Source of the DNA: an uncultured Alphaproteobacteria bacterium
Lineage (GTDB): Bacteria > Pseudomonadota > Alphaproteobacteria > Rhizobiales > Hyphomicrobiaceae
Reading direction: 5' to 3'
Length of the DNA: 7,797 bases
NCBI GenBank assembly: GCA_937950105.1
Contig: CALFEM010000140.1
Coordinates: forward strand, 1-7,797
Positions within the stretch are counted from its first letter, which is position 1. The number at the start of each line of letters is the position of its first letter. Made by a program: the position numbers and the translations under genes. The notes below the pieces were generated by a model. It was not told the origin of the DNA. It ran no database searches and saw only the letters and a program-made list of their open reading frames with translations. Positions 1 through 5,617 of the stretch are shown one piece after another.

Positions 1-269
1 CGGCCGAGATGCGCGAGCGCGATCCGAAGCTGCCGAAGAAGATGACCGGCGGCATCAAGAACCCGCTCGGCGCCAAGGCCATCTACCTCGGCAACACGCT
101 CTACCGCATCCACGGCACCAACGATCCGAAGTCGATCGGCCGCGCGGCGTCGTCCGGCTGCTTCCGCATGATGAACGAGCACGTGGTGCATCTGGCCGGT
201 CTGGTGCAGACCGGTGCCGAGGTGCACGTGCTCGACAAGCTGCCGATGAAGGTTGCCGGCGCGCGCTGA
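1..269 (+). CDS. L,D-transpeptidase (YkuD/ErfK family), C-terminal fragment
   Basis: This is the 3' end of a gene that begins before the window; the reading frame is open from base 3 and ends with TGA at 267-269. L,D-transpeptidases act in the periplasm, forming 3-3 peptidoglycan cross-links or attaching proteins to peptidoglycan through a catalytic cysteine. The fragment carries the family's catalytic signature. RIHGTN has its His at 111-113, and SSGCFRM lies some 15 residues later with the catalytic Cys codon at 159-161. Upstream, NPLGAKAIYLG also matches the YkuD fold. About 25 residues follow the SGC motif to the C terminus, as usual for a short YkuD protein with no extra C-terminal domain. 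The signal peptide and N-terminal part are outside the window, so the subtype (cross-linking or lipoprotein-attaching) cannot be decided. Confidence 0.93.
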   Translation, partial: AEMRERDPKLPKKMTGGIKNPLGAKAIYLGNTLYRIHGTNDPKSIGRAASSGCFRMMNEHVVHLAGLVQTGAEVHVLDKLPMKVAGAR

Positions 270-429
270 GGCGTGGTTCCGACGCGTCTTTGCGAGCGGC
301 CCGGGTCAAGGCGCAGGGGGGGCGGCGAACCTGCTGCCCGCGCCTGTCGTCCCTGTCTGACACGGGCCCTGGCACCAGTGTTGCATTCGCTGTCACGCCC
401 GAACATCAGCGTCCCCGAGCGAGACACCT

Positions 430-645
430 ATGCAGGCCCTTTCGATCCGCGCCGCCCTTCTGCTTCAGCAGGCCGCACTGGCGGCCATGCCGAACGGCCG
501 TCTCGAACCGGCCGTGGCGGCGCTGGCCGTCGTCGCCTTCCCGCCGTTCGTGGTCGGCGCGTATCTGGTCAAGTCGGCGCTCGGCATCAACCTGATGCCC
601 GGCCCCTCGCCGCTGCACGACCTGCTCTACCACTACGTGCGCTGA
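430..645 (+). CDS. small hypothetical membrane protein, 71 aa
   Basis: I do not recognise this protein. The ATG at 430 has a weak purine-rich stretch before it (GAGCGAGA, 417-424) and the frame ends with TGA at 643-645. Codons end almost exclusively in G or C, as in the neighbouring genes, which supports real coding although the gene is short. An N-terminal Ala/Leu-rich segment (about residues 7-20) is followed by a hydrophobic stretch, about residues 28-50, that fits one membrane helix; the tail is short and polar with several His and Tyr (HDLLYHYVR). It lies 160 bp after the L,D-transpeptidase, so it may have its own promoter, and is convergent with the dihydroorotase gene, with 28 bp between the stops. 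A role in the envelope would be a guess. The overlapping frame on the other strand (406-633) looks like a shadow. Confidence 0.55.
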   Translation: MQALSIRAALLLQQAALAAMPNGRLEPAVAALAVVAFPPFVVGAYLVKSALGINLMPGPSPLHDLLYHYVR

Positions 646-673
646 GCGGGCGCGCCACCTCGGTCGCGGACCG

Positions 674-2005
674 TCAGACGCCCGCCTCGAGGAAGCGCAC
701 CGGCTGGCCGTGCGCCGGGCCGGCGATCTCGCCCTGCCACATGACGCGGCGCCCGCGCACGTAGGTCCCGACCGGCCATCCCGTCACGCTCACGCCGTCG
801 TAGGGTGTCCAGCCGCAGCGGCTCTCGATCCAGCCGTTGGTGATGGTCTCCTTGCGCTTCATGTCGACGATGGTGAGATCGGCGTCGTAGCCGACGGCGA
901 TACGCCCCTTGCCGATGATGCCGAACAGGCGCTGCGGCCCGTGGCTGGTCAGATCGACGAAACGCTGCAGCGACAACCGCCCCGCATTGACATGATCGAG
1001 CATCATCGGGACCAGTGTCTGCACACCGGTCATGCCGGAATGGGATGCCGGGTAGGCGTGATCCTTCTCCTCGCGGGTGTGCGGCGCGTGGTCGGAGCCG
1101 AGCACGTCGACCACGCCCGACGCGAGCCCGGCCCAGATGGCGGCGCGGTGGCGTTCGTCACGCACCGGCGGGTTCATCTGCACATAGGTGCCGAGACGCT
1201 CGTAACAGTCGGGTGCGGCCAGCGTCAGGTGGTGCGGCGTCACCTCGACCGACACCCAGTCCTTGTGCGCGGCGAGGAACTCCATCTCGGCGGCGCTGGA
1301 GATATGCAACACGTGGACGCGGCGCCTGTGCTTCTCGGCGAGGCGGGCGAGCCGCGTCGTCGCCATCAGCGCCGCGGTCTCGTCGCGCCAGACCGGGTGC
1401 GTCGCAGGATTGCCGGGGATGCGCTCGCCCATGCGCGAGATCAGCCGCGCCTCGTCCTCGGCGTGGAAGGCGGCGCGGCGGCTGATCGCCCCGATGATGG
1501 CATCGAGGCTGGTCTCGTCGTCGACCAGCAGATCGCCGGTCGAGGAGCCCATGAACACCTTGATGCCGGCCGAGCCTTCGAGGCGTTCGAGCATCGGGAT
1601 ATCGGCGACGTTGTCGCGCGTTCCGCCCACATAGAAGGCGAAGTCGGAGAACATGCGGTTCTTCGCGCGCCGCACCTTGTCGGCGAGCAGGTCGGCCGTG
1701 GTCGTCAGCGGCTTGGTGTTCGGCATCTCGAACACGGCGGTGACGCCTCCAGCGACAGCGGCGCGGCTGCCCGTTTCGAGGTCTTCCTTGTGCTCGAGGC
1801 CCGGCTCGCGGAAATGCACCTGCGTGTCGATCACGCCCGGCAGGATATGCAACCCCCTGGCATCGACGATCTCCGCGGCCCTGGCGCCCGCGAGCTGCCC
1901 GATAGCGGCGATGCGACCGCCCGCAACGGCGATGTCGCGCACGCCTTCGCCGTCGTGATTGACGACCGTCGCGCCCTTCAGGATCAGATCGTAGCTCGCC
2001 GCCAT
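674..2005 (-). CDS. pyrC: dihydroorotase family amidohydrolase (class I)
   Basis: Dihydroorotase cyclises carbamoyl-aspartate to dihydroorotate in de novo pyrimidine synthesis, in the cytoplasm. The 443-residue protein has the normal length of the class I (multifunctional-type) family. Visible motifs are VIDTQVHFREPG (residues 58-69), the Gly-rich GIKVFMG with Lys149 as candidate carboxylated lysine, HAEDE with His181, HVLHISS with His234, and GSDHAPHT with Asp304 as catalytic acid. A C-terminal amidohydrolase segment (GKGRIAVGYDADLTIVD, 366-382) completes the fold. The first metal ligand of the usual DxHxH motif is Gln62 (codon CAG, 1820-1822 on the complement) instead of His. The ATG at 2005 has a strong GGAGG before it. 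The gene stands alone, divergent from ygfZ, with no pyrB in view. It could be a second, non-canonical or non-catalytic dihydroorotase paralogue; the family call is firm, the exact substrate is not. Confidence 0.88.
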   Translation of the reverse strand: MAASYDLILKGATVVNHDGEGVRDIAVAGGRIAAIGQLAGARAAEIVDARGLHILPGVIDTQVHFREPGLEHKEDLETGSRAAVAGGVTAVFEMPNTKPLTTTADLLADKVRRAKNRMFSDFAFYVGGTRDNVADIPMLERLEGSAGIKVFMGSSTGDLLVDDETSLDAIIGAISRRAAFHAEDEARLISRMGERIPGNPATHPVWRDETAALMATTRLARLAEKHRRRVHVLHISSAAEMEFLAAHKDWVSVEVTPHHLTLAAPDCYERLGTYVQMNPPVRDERHRAAIWAGLASGVVDVLGSDHAPHTREEKDHAYPASHSGMTGVQTLVPMMLDHVNAGRLSLQRFVDLTSHGPQRLFGIIGKGRIAVGYDADLTIVDMKRKETITNGWIESRCGWTPYDGVSVTGWPVGTYVRGRRVMWQGEIAGPAHGQPVRFLEAGV

Positions 2006-2163
2006 ACCGCCTCCGCTGGCCGTATCGCCGGCCGCTGCCCCCGGATTGCGCTGGCCTTGCCTTGGCCGCCGCGCGTCGATACCTAAATGCTAACCAACGC
2101 AAAACCAAGCCTCGCCCGCGCTTGTCCGCTCTCCGGACCCGGCCGGCAACCATCGGCGACCTC
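2006..2163. promoter_or_regulatory. divergent intergenic region between pyrC and ygfZ
   Basis: These 158 bp separate two genes reading outward, so promoters for both must lie here or inside the neighbouring starts. Most of it is GC-rich, with one AT-richer patch at about 2077-2106 (TACCTAAATGCTAACC). On the + strand TTGCCT (2057-2062) lies 17 bp before TACCTA (2080-2085), a weak sigma-70-like pair. No clear operator, riboswitch or long inverted repeat was seen. The + frame is open upstream of ygfZ from 2062, but that stretch does not resemble the YgfZ N terminus. Confidence 0.35.
2010..2014 (-). promoter_or_regulatory. ribosome binding site of the dihydroorotase gene
   Basis: On the - strand GGAGG lies 4 nt before the ATG whose last base is at 2003. 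It is the clearest Shine-Dalgarno match near any main gene start here and fixes the start of the dihydroorotase. Confidence 0.7.
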
Positions 2164-3048
2164 ATGAAAATCGCTCTCCTGCCCGATCGCGGCGTCATCT
2201 CGGTCACCGGTCCCGACGCGGCGAAGCTGCTGCAGGGCATCATCACCAACGACATGCGGGTGCTGGAGCAGGCGCCCGCGCTGCATGCCGGGCTGCTTTC
2301 GGCACAAGGCAAGATCCTGTTCGATTTCTTCGTGGTGAAGGTCGAGGACGGCTTCCTGATCGAAACGGCGCGCGCGGCGGTCAATGCGCTCCGCCAGCGG
2401 CTGGAGATGTATCGCCTGCGAGCCGACGCGGTCATCACCGACGTGACGTCCGATTATTCGGTGGCCGCCGCATGGGACATCTCCGGGGCCGAGGTCTCGC
2501 ATTCGCGCCACACCATCGTCTATGCCGATCCACGCCATGCCGGTCTCGGCTTGCGCTATCTGGCTTCGCTCGAAAGCAACTGGCGGCGCGATCTCGAAGG
2601 CGCCGAGCCGGCGACGCGCGAAGACTACGACGCGCACCGCATCGCGCTGGGCGTGCCCGAGGCCGGCGCCGATTTCGTCGTCGGCGACACCTATCCGCAC
2701 GAAGCGCTCTACGACCTGACCAACTCGGTGTCGTTCAGGAAGGGCTGCTACGTCGGTCAGGAGGTCGTCAGCCGCATGCAGCACAAGACGGTGGTCAGGA
2801 AGCGCGTCGTGCGCGTTGCCGGAGCCGGGCTCGCCAAGGGGGCCGAGATGAAGTTCGGTGAGGTCGTGATCGGCAGCGTCGGCACGGCGCAGGGCGGCAA
2901 GGGGCTCGCCTTCGTCAAACTGGATCGCGCTTCCGAGGCCGCCGACAAGGGAACCGCGCTGATGGCGGGAGGTGCGCCGGTCGAGATCAATGCCGACGAT
3001 CTGGCGCGCTATCGCGCCAGCCTCGCCGGTCGCTCCGAGGGTGCCTGA
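2164..3048 (+). CDS. ygfZ: YgfZ/CAF17-type folate-binding protein (GcvT-like)
   Basis: YgfZ proteins bind tetrahydrofolate and help make or repair certain Fe-S enzymes; they share the fold of the glycine cleavage T protein but are not part of that system. The 294-residue protein has the family signature KGCYVGQE at residues 193-200, with the conserved cysteine at 195. The N terminus (LPDRGVISVTGPDAAKLLQG) and LTNSVSFRKGCY also match the family, as does the small C-terminal barrel from about 208. I chose ATG 2164 because the family homology starts there; an ATG at 2062 in the same frame would add 34 unlike residues. The Shine-Dalgarno before 2164 is weak. The next gene, tag, begins 1 nt after its stop, so the two are almost certainly co-transcribed. 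It is often labelled aminomethyltransferase by automatic annotation, which I consider wrong for this signature. Confidence 0.9.
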   Translation: MKIALLPDRGVISVTGPDAAKLLQGIITNDMRVLEQAPALHAGLLSAQGKILFDFFVVKVEDGFLIETARAAVNALRQRLEMYRLRADAVITDVTSDYSVAAAWDISGAEVSHSRHTIVYADPRHAGLGLRYLASLESNWRRDLEGAEPATREDYDAHRIALGVPEAGADFVVGDTYPHEALYDLTNSVSFRKGCYVGQEVVSRMQHKTVVRKRVVRVAGAGLAKGAEMKFGEVVIGSVGTAQGGKGLAFVKLDRASEAADKGTALMAGGAPVEINADDLARYRASLAGRSEGA

Positions 3049-3049
3049 C

Positions 3050-3694
3050 ATGGCGTCGAAGTCCACGCCCGCCCGCGCGCGCCGCGACGCGCCGGAGCCG
3101 CAGCGATGCCCATGGACCGGCATCGCCGATCAGGAATACACGCGCTACCATGACGAGGAATGGGGCGTTCCGCAGGGCGATGCGCGCAAGCTGTTCGAGA
3201 AGATGGTGCTCGAAGGCTTTCAGGCGGGCCTGTCCTGGCTGACCATCCTGCGCAAGCGCGACGCCTTCCGCGCGGCTTTTCACGACTTCGACGCCGAACG
3301 CATCGCCCGCTACACGACCCGTGACGTCGAACGGCTGCTGGGCGATGCCGGCATCGTCCGACACCGCGGCAAGATCGAGGCGACCATCTCCAATGCGCGG
3401 GCCTTCGTCGCCCTCGAGGAGCAGCGGAGCTTCGCCGGCATGCTCTGGCGGATCGCACGCGAGCACGAGACGGAGCGGGCGCCGCTCGTCTCACTCGCCG
3501 ATGCGGCGGCCGAGACAGCGGCCTCGCGCGCCATGTCGAAGACGCTGAAGGCCGCAGGGTTCCGCTTCGTCGGGCCGACCACGATGTACGCCTTCATGCA
3601 GTCGGTCGGCATGGTCAACGATCACCTCGCATCATGTCACCGGCACGGCGTCTGCGCCGCCCTGCAGCGCAAGTTCAAGCCACCGAAGCCATGA
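3050..3694 (+). CDS. tag: DNA-3-methyladenine glycosylase I
   Basis: Tag removes 3-methyladenine from alkylated DNA, starting base excision repair. The 214-residue protein aligns by eye with E. coli Tag over nearly all its length: RCPWTG, YHDEEWGVP (34-42), LEGFQAGLSW (54-63), GDAGIVRHRGKIEA (98-111), FVGPTTMYAFMQ (173-184) and VNDH (189-192). The four zinc ligands of the family are present as Cys20, His34, His192 and Cys196, and Glu55 matches the key glutamate of the base pocket. ATG 3050 is chosen because GAGGG (3037-3041) sits 8 nt upstream and it lies 1 nt after the ygfZ stop. About 17 basic, Ala/Pro-rich residues precede the zinc Cys, longer than in E. coli, and the C terminus extends with Lys/Pro. 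It is co-directional with the HD gene 40 bp downstream. Confidence 0.95.
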   Translation: MASKSTPARARRDAPEPQRCPWTGIADQEYTRYHDEEWGVPQGDARKLFEKMVLEGFQAGLSWLTILRKRDAFRAAFHDFDAERIARYTTRDVERLLGDAGIVRHRGKIEATISNARAFVALEEQRSFAGMLWRIAREHETERAPLVSLADAAAETAASRAMSKTLKAAGFRFVGPTTMYAFMQSVGMVNDHLASCHRHGVCAALQRKFKPPKP

Positions 3695-3724
3695 TCTGCG
3701 ACCGCCGCAGCGCAAACCGACAAC

Positions 3725-3728
3725 GAGG
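3725..3728 (+). promoter_or_regulatory. ribosome binding site deciding the TTG start of the HD gene
   Basis: GAGG lies 6 nt before the TTG at 3735. The first ATG in the same frame is at 3789, inside the homologous segment (RMLSGRRLDLL), and lacks a similar upstream match, so TTG 3735 is preferred. Confidence 0.55.
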
Positions 3729-3734
3729 CTCACG

Positions 3735-4361
3735 TTGAGCGAAACCTCCATCTCCCGTTCCGCGCGTCCGGCGCGCGCGTGGCAGCGCATGCTGTCGGGG
3801 CGCCGCCTCGATCTGCTCGATCCCGATCCCGCAGACATCGCCATCGAGGACATCGCCCACGGCCTCGCCCGTGTCGCGCGGTGGAACGGGCAGACGCTCG
3901 GCGCACATGCGCTGTCGGTGGCGCAGCACGTGCTGATCGTCGAAGAGGTGGCGGCGAGCCGCAATCGGGACTGGGACCAGCGCTGGCGGCTCGCGGCGCT
4001 GCTGCACGATGCGCCGGAGTACGTCGTCGGCGACCTGATCAGCCCGTTCAAAACGGCCATCGGCCTCGACTACAAGGCATTCGAGAACCGTTTGCTGGCG
4101 GCGATCCATCGCCGCTTCGACCTGCCGCCCTTACTGCCGGACGCAATCGCAGCCGAGATCAAGGCGGCCGACCACATCGCGGCATTCTACGAGGCGACCG
4201 TGCTTGCCGGGTTTGCGCGCGCTGAGGCCCTTACGTTCTTCGGCACGCCGGCCGGACTGGCCGGTGAACTCGAGTCCCGCCTTTCTGCGCTTGCCCCCCT
4301 GCCGGCGGCCGAGTCGCAAGCCGCCTTCCTCGCCCGGTTCGGGGAGCTTGCGCGGTTCTGA
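3735..4361 (+). CDS. HD-domain phosphohydrolase, YfbR-like
   Basis: HD-domain proteins of this kind are metal-dependent phosphohydrolases; the best-known relative, E. coli YfbR, is a 5'-deoxynucleotidase. The 208-residue protein has the HD metal-ligand pattern: His65 (SVAQH), His91-Asp92 (LLHDAPEYVVGD) and Asp146 (KAADHIAAFYEA). Glu95 and Asp100, which follow the HD pair in YfbR, are kept, and Arg49-Trp50 may match the YfbR substrate-contacting Arg-Trp pair. Helices fill the rest; no signal peptide or membrane segment is seen, so it should be cytoplasmic. The start is TTG with GAGG 6 nt upstream. It lies 40 bp after tag in the same direction, probably in one transcript, and 185 bp before the NAD regulator. 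The family is confident; a nucleotidase activity and its substrate are inferred. (p)ppGpp hydrolase is less likely because the typical synthetase/hydrolase context is absent. Confidence 0.82.
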   Translation: MSETSISRSARPARAWQRMLSGRRLDLLDPDPADIAIEDIAHGLARVARWNGQTLGAHALSVAQHVLIVEEVAASRNRDWDQRWRLAALLHDAPEYVVGDLISPFKTAIGLDYKAFENRLLAAIHRRFDLPPLLPDAIAAEIKAADHIAAFYEATVLAGFARAEALTFFGTPAGLAGELESRLSALAPLPAAESQAAFLARFGELARF

Positions 4362-4382
4362 AGAGCCGGCTTCTGGCTGATT

Positions 4383-4405
4383 AAGTGAACGCGGGAAATT
4401 TACTT
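4383..4405. promoter_or_regulatory. imperfect inverted repeat upstream of nadQ, candidate operator
   Basis: AAGTGAA (4383-4389) and TTTACTT (4399-4405) are inverted copies with 6 of 7 positions matching, their centres 16 bp apart. They lie in the AT-richest part of the 185-bp gap between the HD gene and the NAD regulator. Position and spacing suit a dimeric regulator, possibly autoregulation, but the arms are short and I cannot match them to a known NadQ motif with certainty. Confidence 0.3.
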
Positions 4406-4461
4406 GTTCCGAAAAACGCCACGATCGAGAACTATTTCGAGTCCCGGGGAGGATTAACCAC

Positions 4462-4524
4462 ATGCTCGGGGGTTCGCTTGAAACACGCACTCGAAGTTGC
4501 AAAGGCGCCGGCGGCCAGCCGTGA
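4462..4524 (+). CDS. possible 20-aa leader ORF before nadQ
   Basis: ATG 4462 has a near-perfect Shine-Dalgarno (GGGGAGGA, 4446-4453; core GGAGG ends 9 nt before the ATG), the best of the region. The frame encodes MLGGSLETRTRSCKGAGGQP and stops with TGA at 4522-4524, 22 nt before the ATG I assign to nadQ. It may be a leader peptide with reinitiation. Alternatively it is the true nadQ start separated by a one-base frameshift: it runs through GGGGG (4468-4472), and with four Gs this ATG would be in frame with nadQ. There are no repeated codons suggesting attenuation. Its reality as a translated gene is uncertain. Confidence 0.3.
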   Translation: MLGGSLETRTRSCKGAGGQP

Positions 4525-4546
4525 CGCACCACACCACCTCTCCGCG

Positions 4547-5533
4547 ATGACCGGCCCGGAGCTGCCGCTGGTCGAGATCGGGCTCAACGCAGCCATCGTC
4601 TCGGTCCACAACGACGAGCCCGTGGCCCTCGTGGTACGAGAACGGCTCGACGCGTCCGGGGGCTACGACAGCCTTCCGTTCGGACCGTTCTCGCCCCTCG
4701 AGCACCGCACGCTCGAGATCGGCCTCAGAACCTGGGTGCGCGAGCAGACCGGTCTCGATTTCGGCTACGTCGAGCAGCTCTACACGTTCGGCGATCGTGG
4801 CCGCAGCGTGCAGGCCGAGGACAGCGATCCGCACGTCGTATCGATCGGCTATCTGGCACTCACCCACATATCCAGCGACGACGACATGCAGCGCGGCACG
4901 TGGCGCAGCTGGTATCACTTCTTCCCGTGGGAGGACTGGCGCAAGGGCCGTCCCGAAATTCTCGACAGCGTCATCATCCCGCGGCTGAAGGCGTGGGCGG
5001 CGATGCCGCAATTGCGCCCCATGCCGAGCCGGCCGGTCATGCGCGAGGATCGTCTGCGCATGTGCTTCGGCACCGACGGTGCCACCTGGGACGAGGAGAA
5101 GGTTCTGGAGCGCTACGAGCTGCTCTACGAGGCCGGCCTCGTCGAGGAAGCACGCCGCGACCGTCCGGAGACGGCGGTGGCCAACATGGATTTCGTGCCG
5201 CTCGGCGCGCCCATGGCCTACGATCACCGGCGCATTCTTGCGACGGCCATCAGCCGCGTGCGCGCCAAGATCAAGTACCGCCCGGCGATCCTCGAGTTGA
5301 TGCCGCGCGAGTTCACGCTGTTCGAGTTGCAGAAGACGGTGGAGGCGATCCTCGGTCCGCACCTGCACAAGCAGAACTTCCGCCGTCTCGTCGAGAGCGC
5401 CGGACTGGTCGAGCCGACCGGACAGGTGAAGACGCGCACCGGCGGGCGCCCGGCCAAGCTGTTCCGCTTCCGCCGCGAGGTGTTGCTGGAGCGTCCGGCG
5501 CCCGGCGTTCGCGTCAAGCCGGGGCGCGCGTAG
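4547..5533 (+). CDS. nadQ: Nudix-related winged-helix NAD regulator (NadQ/NrtR-like)
   Basis: NadQ/NrtR-type proteins are cytoplasmic repressors of NAD biosynthesis or salvage genes that sense a metabolite through a Nudix-like domain. The 328-residue protein has a Nudix-fold domain at about residues 8-150 (VEIGLNAAIVSV; LPFGPFSPLEHRTLE; YTFGDRGR; DPHVVSIGYLAL) and a winged helix at about 225-312 (YDHRRILATAISRVRAKIKY; FTLFELQ; NFRRLVESAGLVEPTG; GGRPAKLFRF). The Nudix box is degenerate: REQTG (65-69) remains but the REUXEE acidic set is incomplete, fitting a ligand-binding rather than hydrolytic domain. The start is unsure. ATG 4547 begins just before the homology but has no clear ribosome site; in-frame TTG 4478 and GTG 4385 would add 23 or 54 residues, and 4385-4477 has atypical codon use. 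No target gene of NAD synthesis is in view. The symbol is from family recognition. Confidence 0.82.
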   Translation: MTGPELPLVEIGLNAAIVSVHNDEPVALVVRERLDASGGYDSLPFGPFSPLEHRTLEIGLRTWVREQTGLDFGYVEQLYTFGDRGRSVQAEDSDPHVVSIGYLALTHISSDDDMQRGTWRSWYHFFPWEDWRKGRPEILDSVIIPRLKAWAAMPQLRPMPSRPVMREDRLRMCFGTDGATWDEEKVLERYELLYEAGLVEEARRDRPETAVANMDFVPLGAPMAYDHRRILATAISRVRAKIKYRPAILELMPREFTLFELQKTVEAILGPHLHKQNFRRLVESAGLVEPTGQVKTRTGGRPAKLFRFRREVLLERPAPGVRVKPGRA

Positions 5534-5565
5534 GTTCGATACTGCAGCGAGGTCTGTATCCGTCT

Positions 5566-5595
5566 GCGGCTCCGCGTCTCGTGATGCGGGGCCGC
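5566..5595 (+). terminator. putative terminator after nadQ
   Basis: GCGGCTCCGC (5566-5575) and GCGGGGCCGC (5586-5595) can form a 10-bp stem in the + transcript with one G-U pair and a 10-nt loop. It starts 32 nt after the nadQ stop and before the convergent rlmE end. In the - transcript the G-U becomes an A-C mismatch, so it favours the + direction. Only a weak T-rich tail (TTCCT) follows, typical of high-GC genomes. Confidence 0.5.
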
Positions 5596-5617
5596 TTCCT
5601 CGTCAGGGTTCGCCCCT

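Noticed and set aside
310..344. Possible terminator hairpin after the L,D-transpeptidase (GGCGC with GCGCC).
   Set aside because: The paired arms are only 5 bp plus a bulged 3-bp extension, the loop is large, and there is no T tract. In such GC-rich sequence this is expected by chance.
710..2086. A 458-codon open frame on the + strand antisense to the dihydroorotase gene.
   Set aside because: Its translation is rich in Arg, Asp, His and Val without any recognisable domain, and it mirrors the codon positions of a clear enzyme on the other strand. Long antisense frames are expected at this GC content.
1158..2438. A 426-codon - strand frame spanning the start of ygfZ, the intergenic region and pyrC.
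   Set aside because: It overlaps two well-supported genes and its product is Arg-rich low-complexity sequence typical of a shifted frame.
2083..3123. A 346-codon - strand frame antisense to ygfZ.
   Set aside because: No domain is visible and it mirrors ygfZ, which has an unmistakable signature.
4364..4378. Small hairpin (AGCC/GGCT) just after the HD gene stop.
   Set aside because: The stem is only 4 bp and no T run follows, too weak to call a terminator.
4385..4546. N-terminal extension of the NAD regulator from GTG 4385.
   Set aside because: The GTG has no ribosome binding site and lies within the candidate inverted repeat, and the added residues use AT-rich codons (AAT, TTA, GTT, AAA) unlike the gene body and do not resemble the family.
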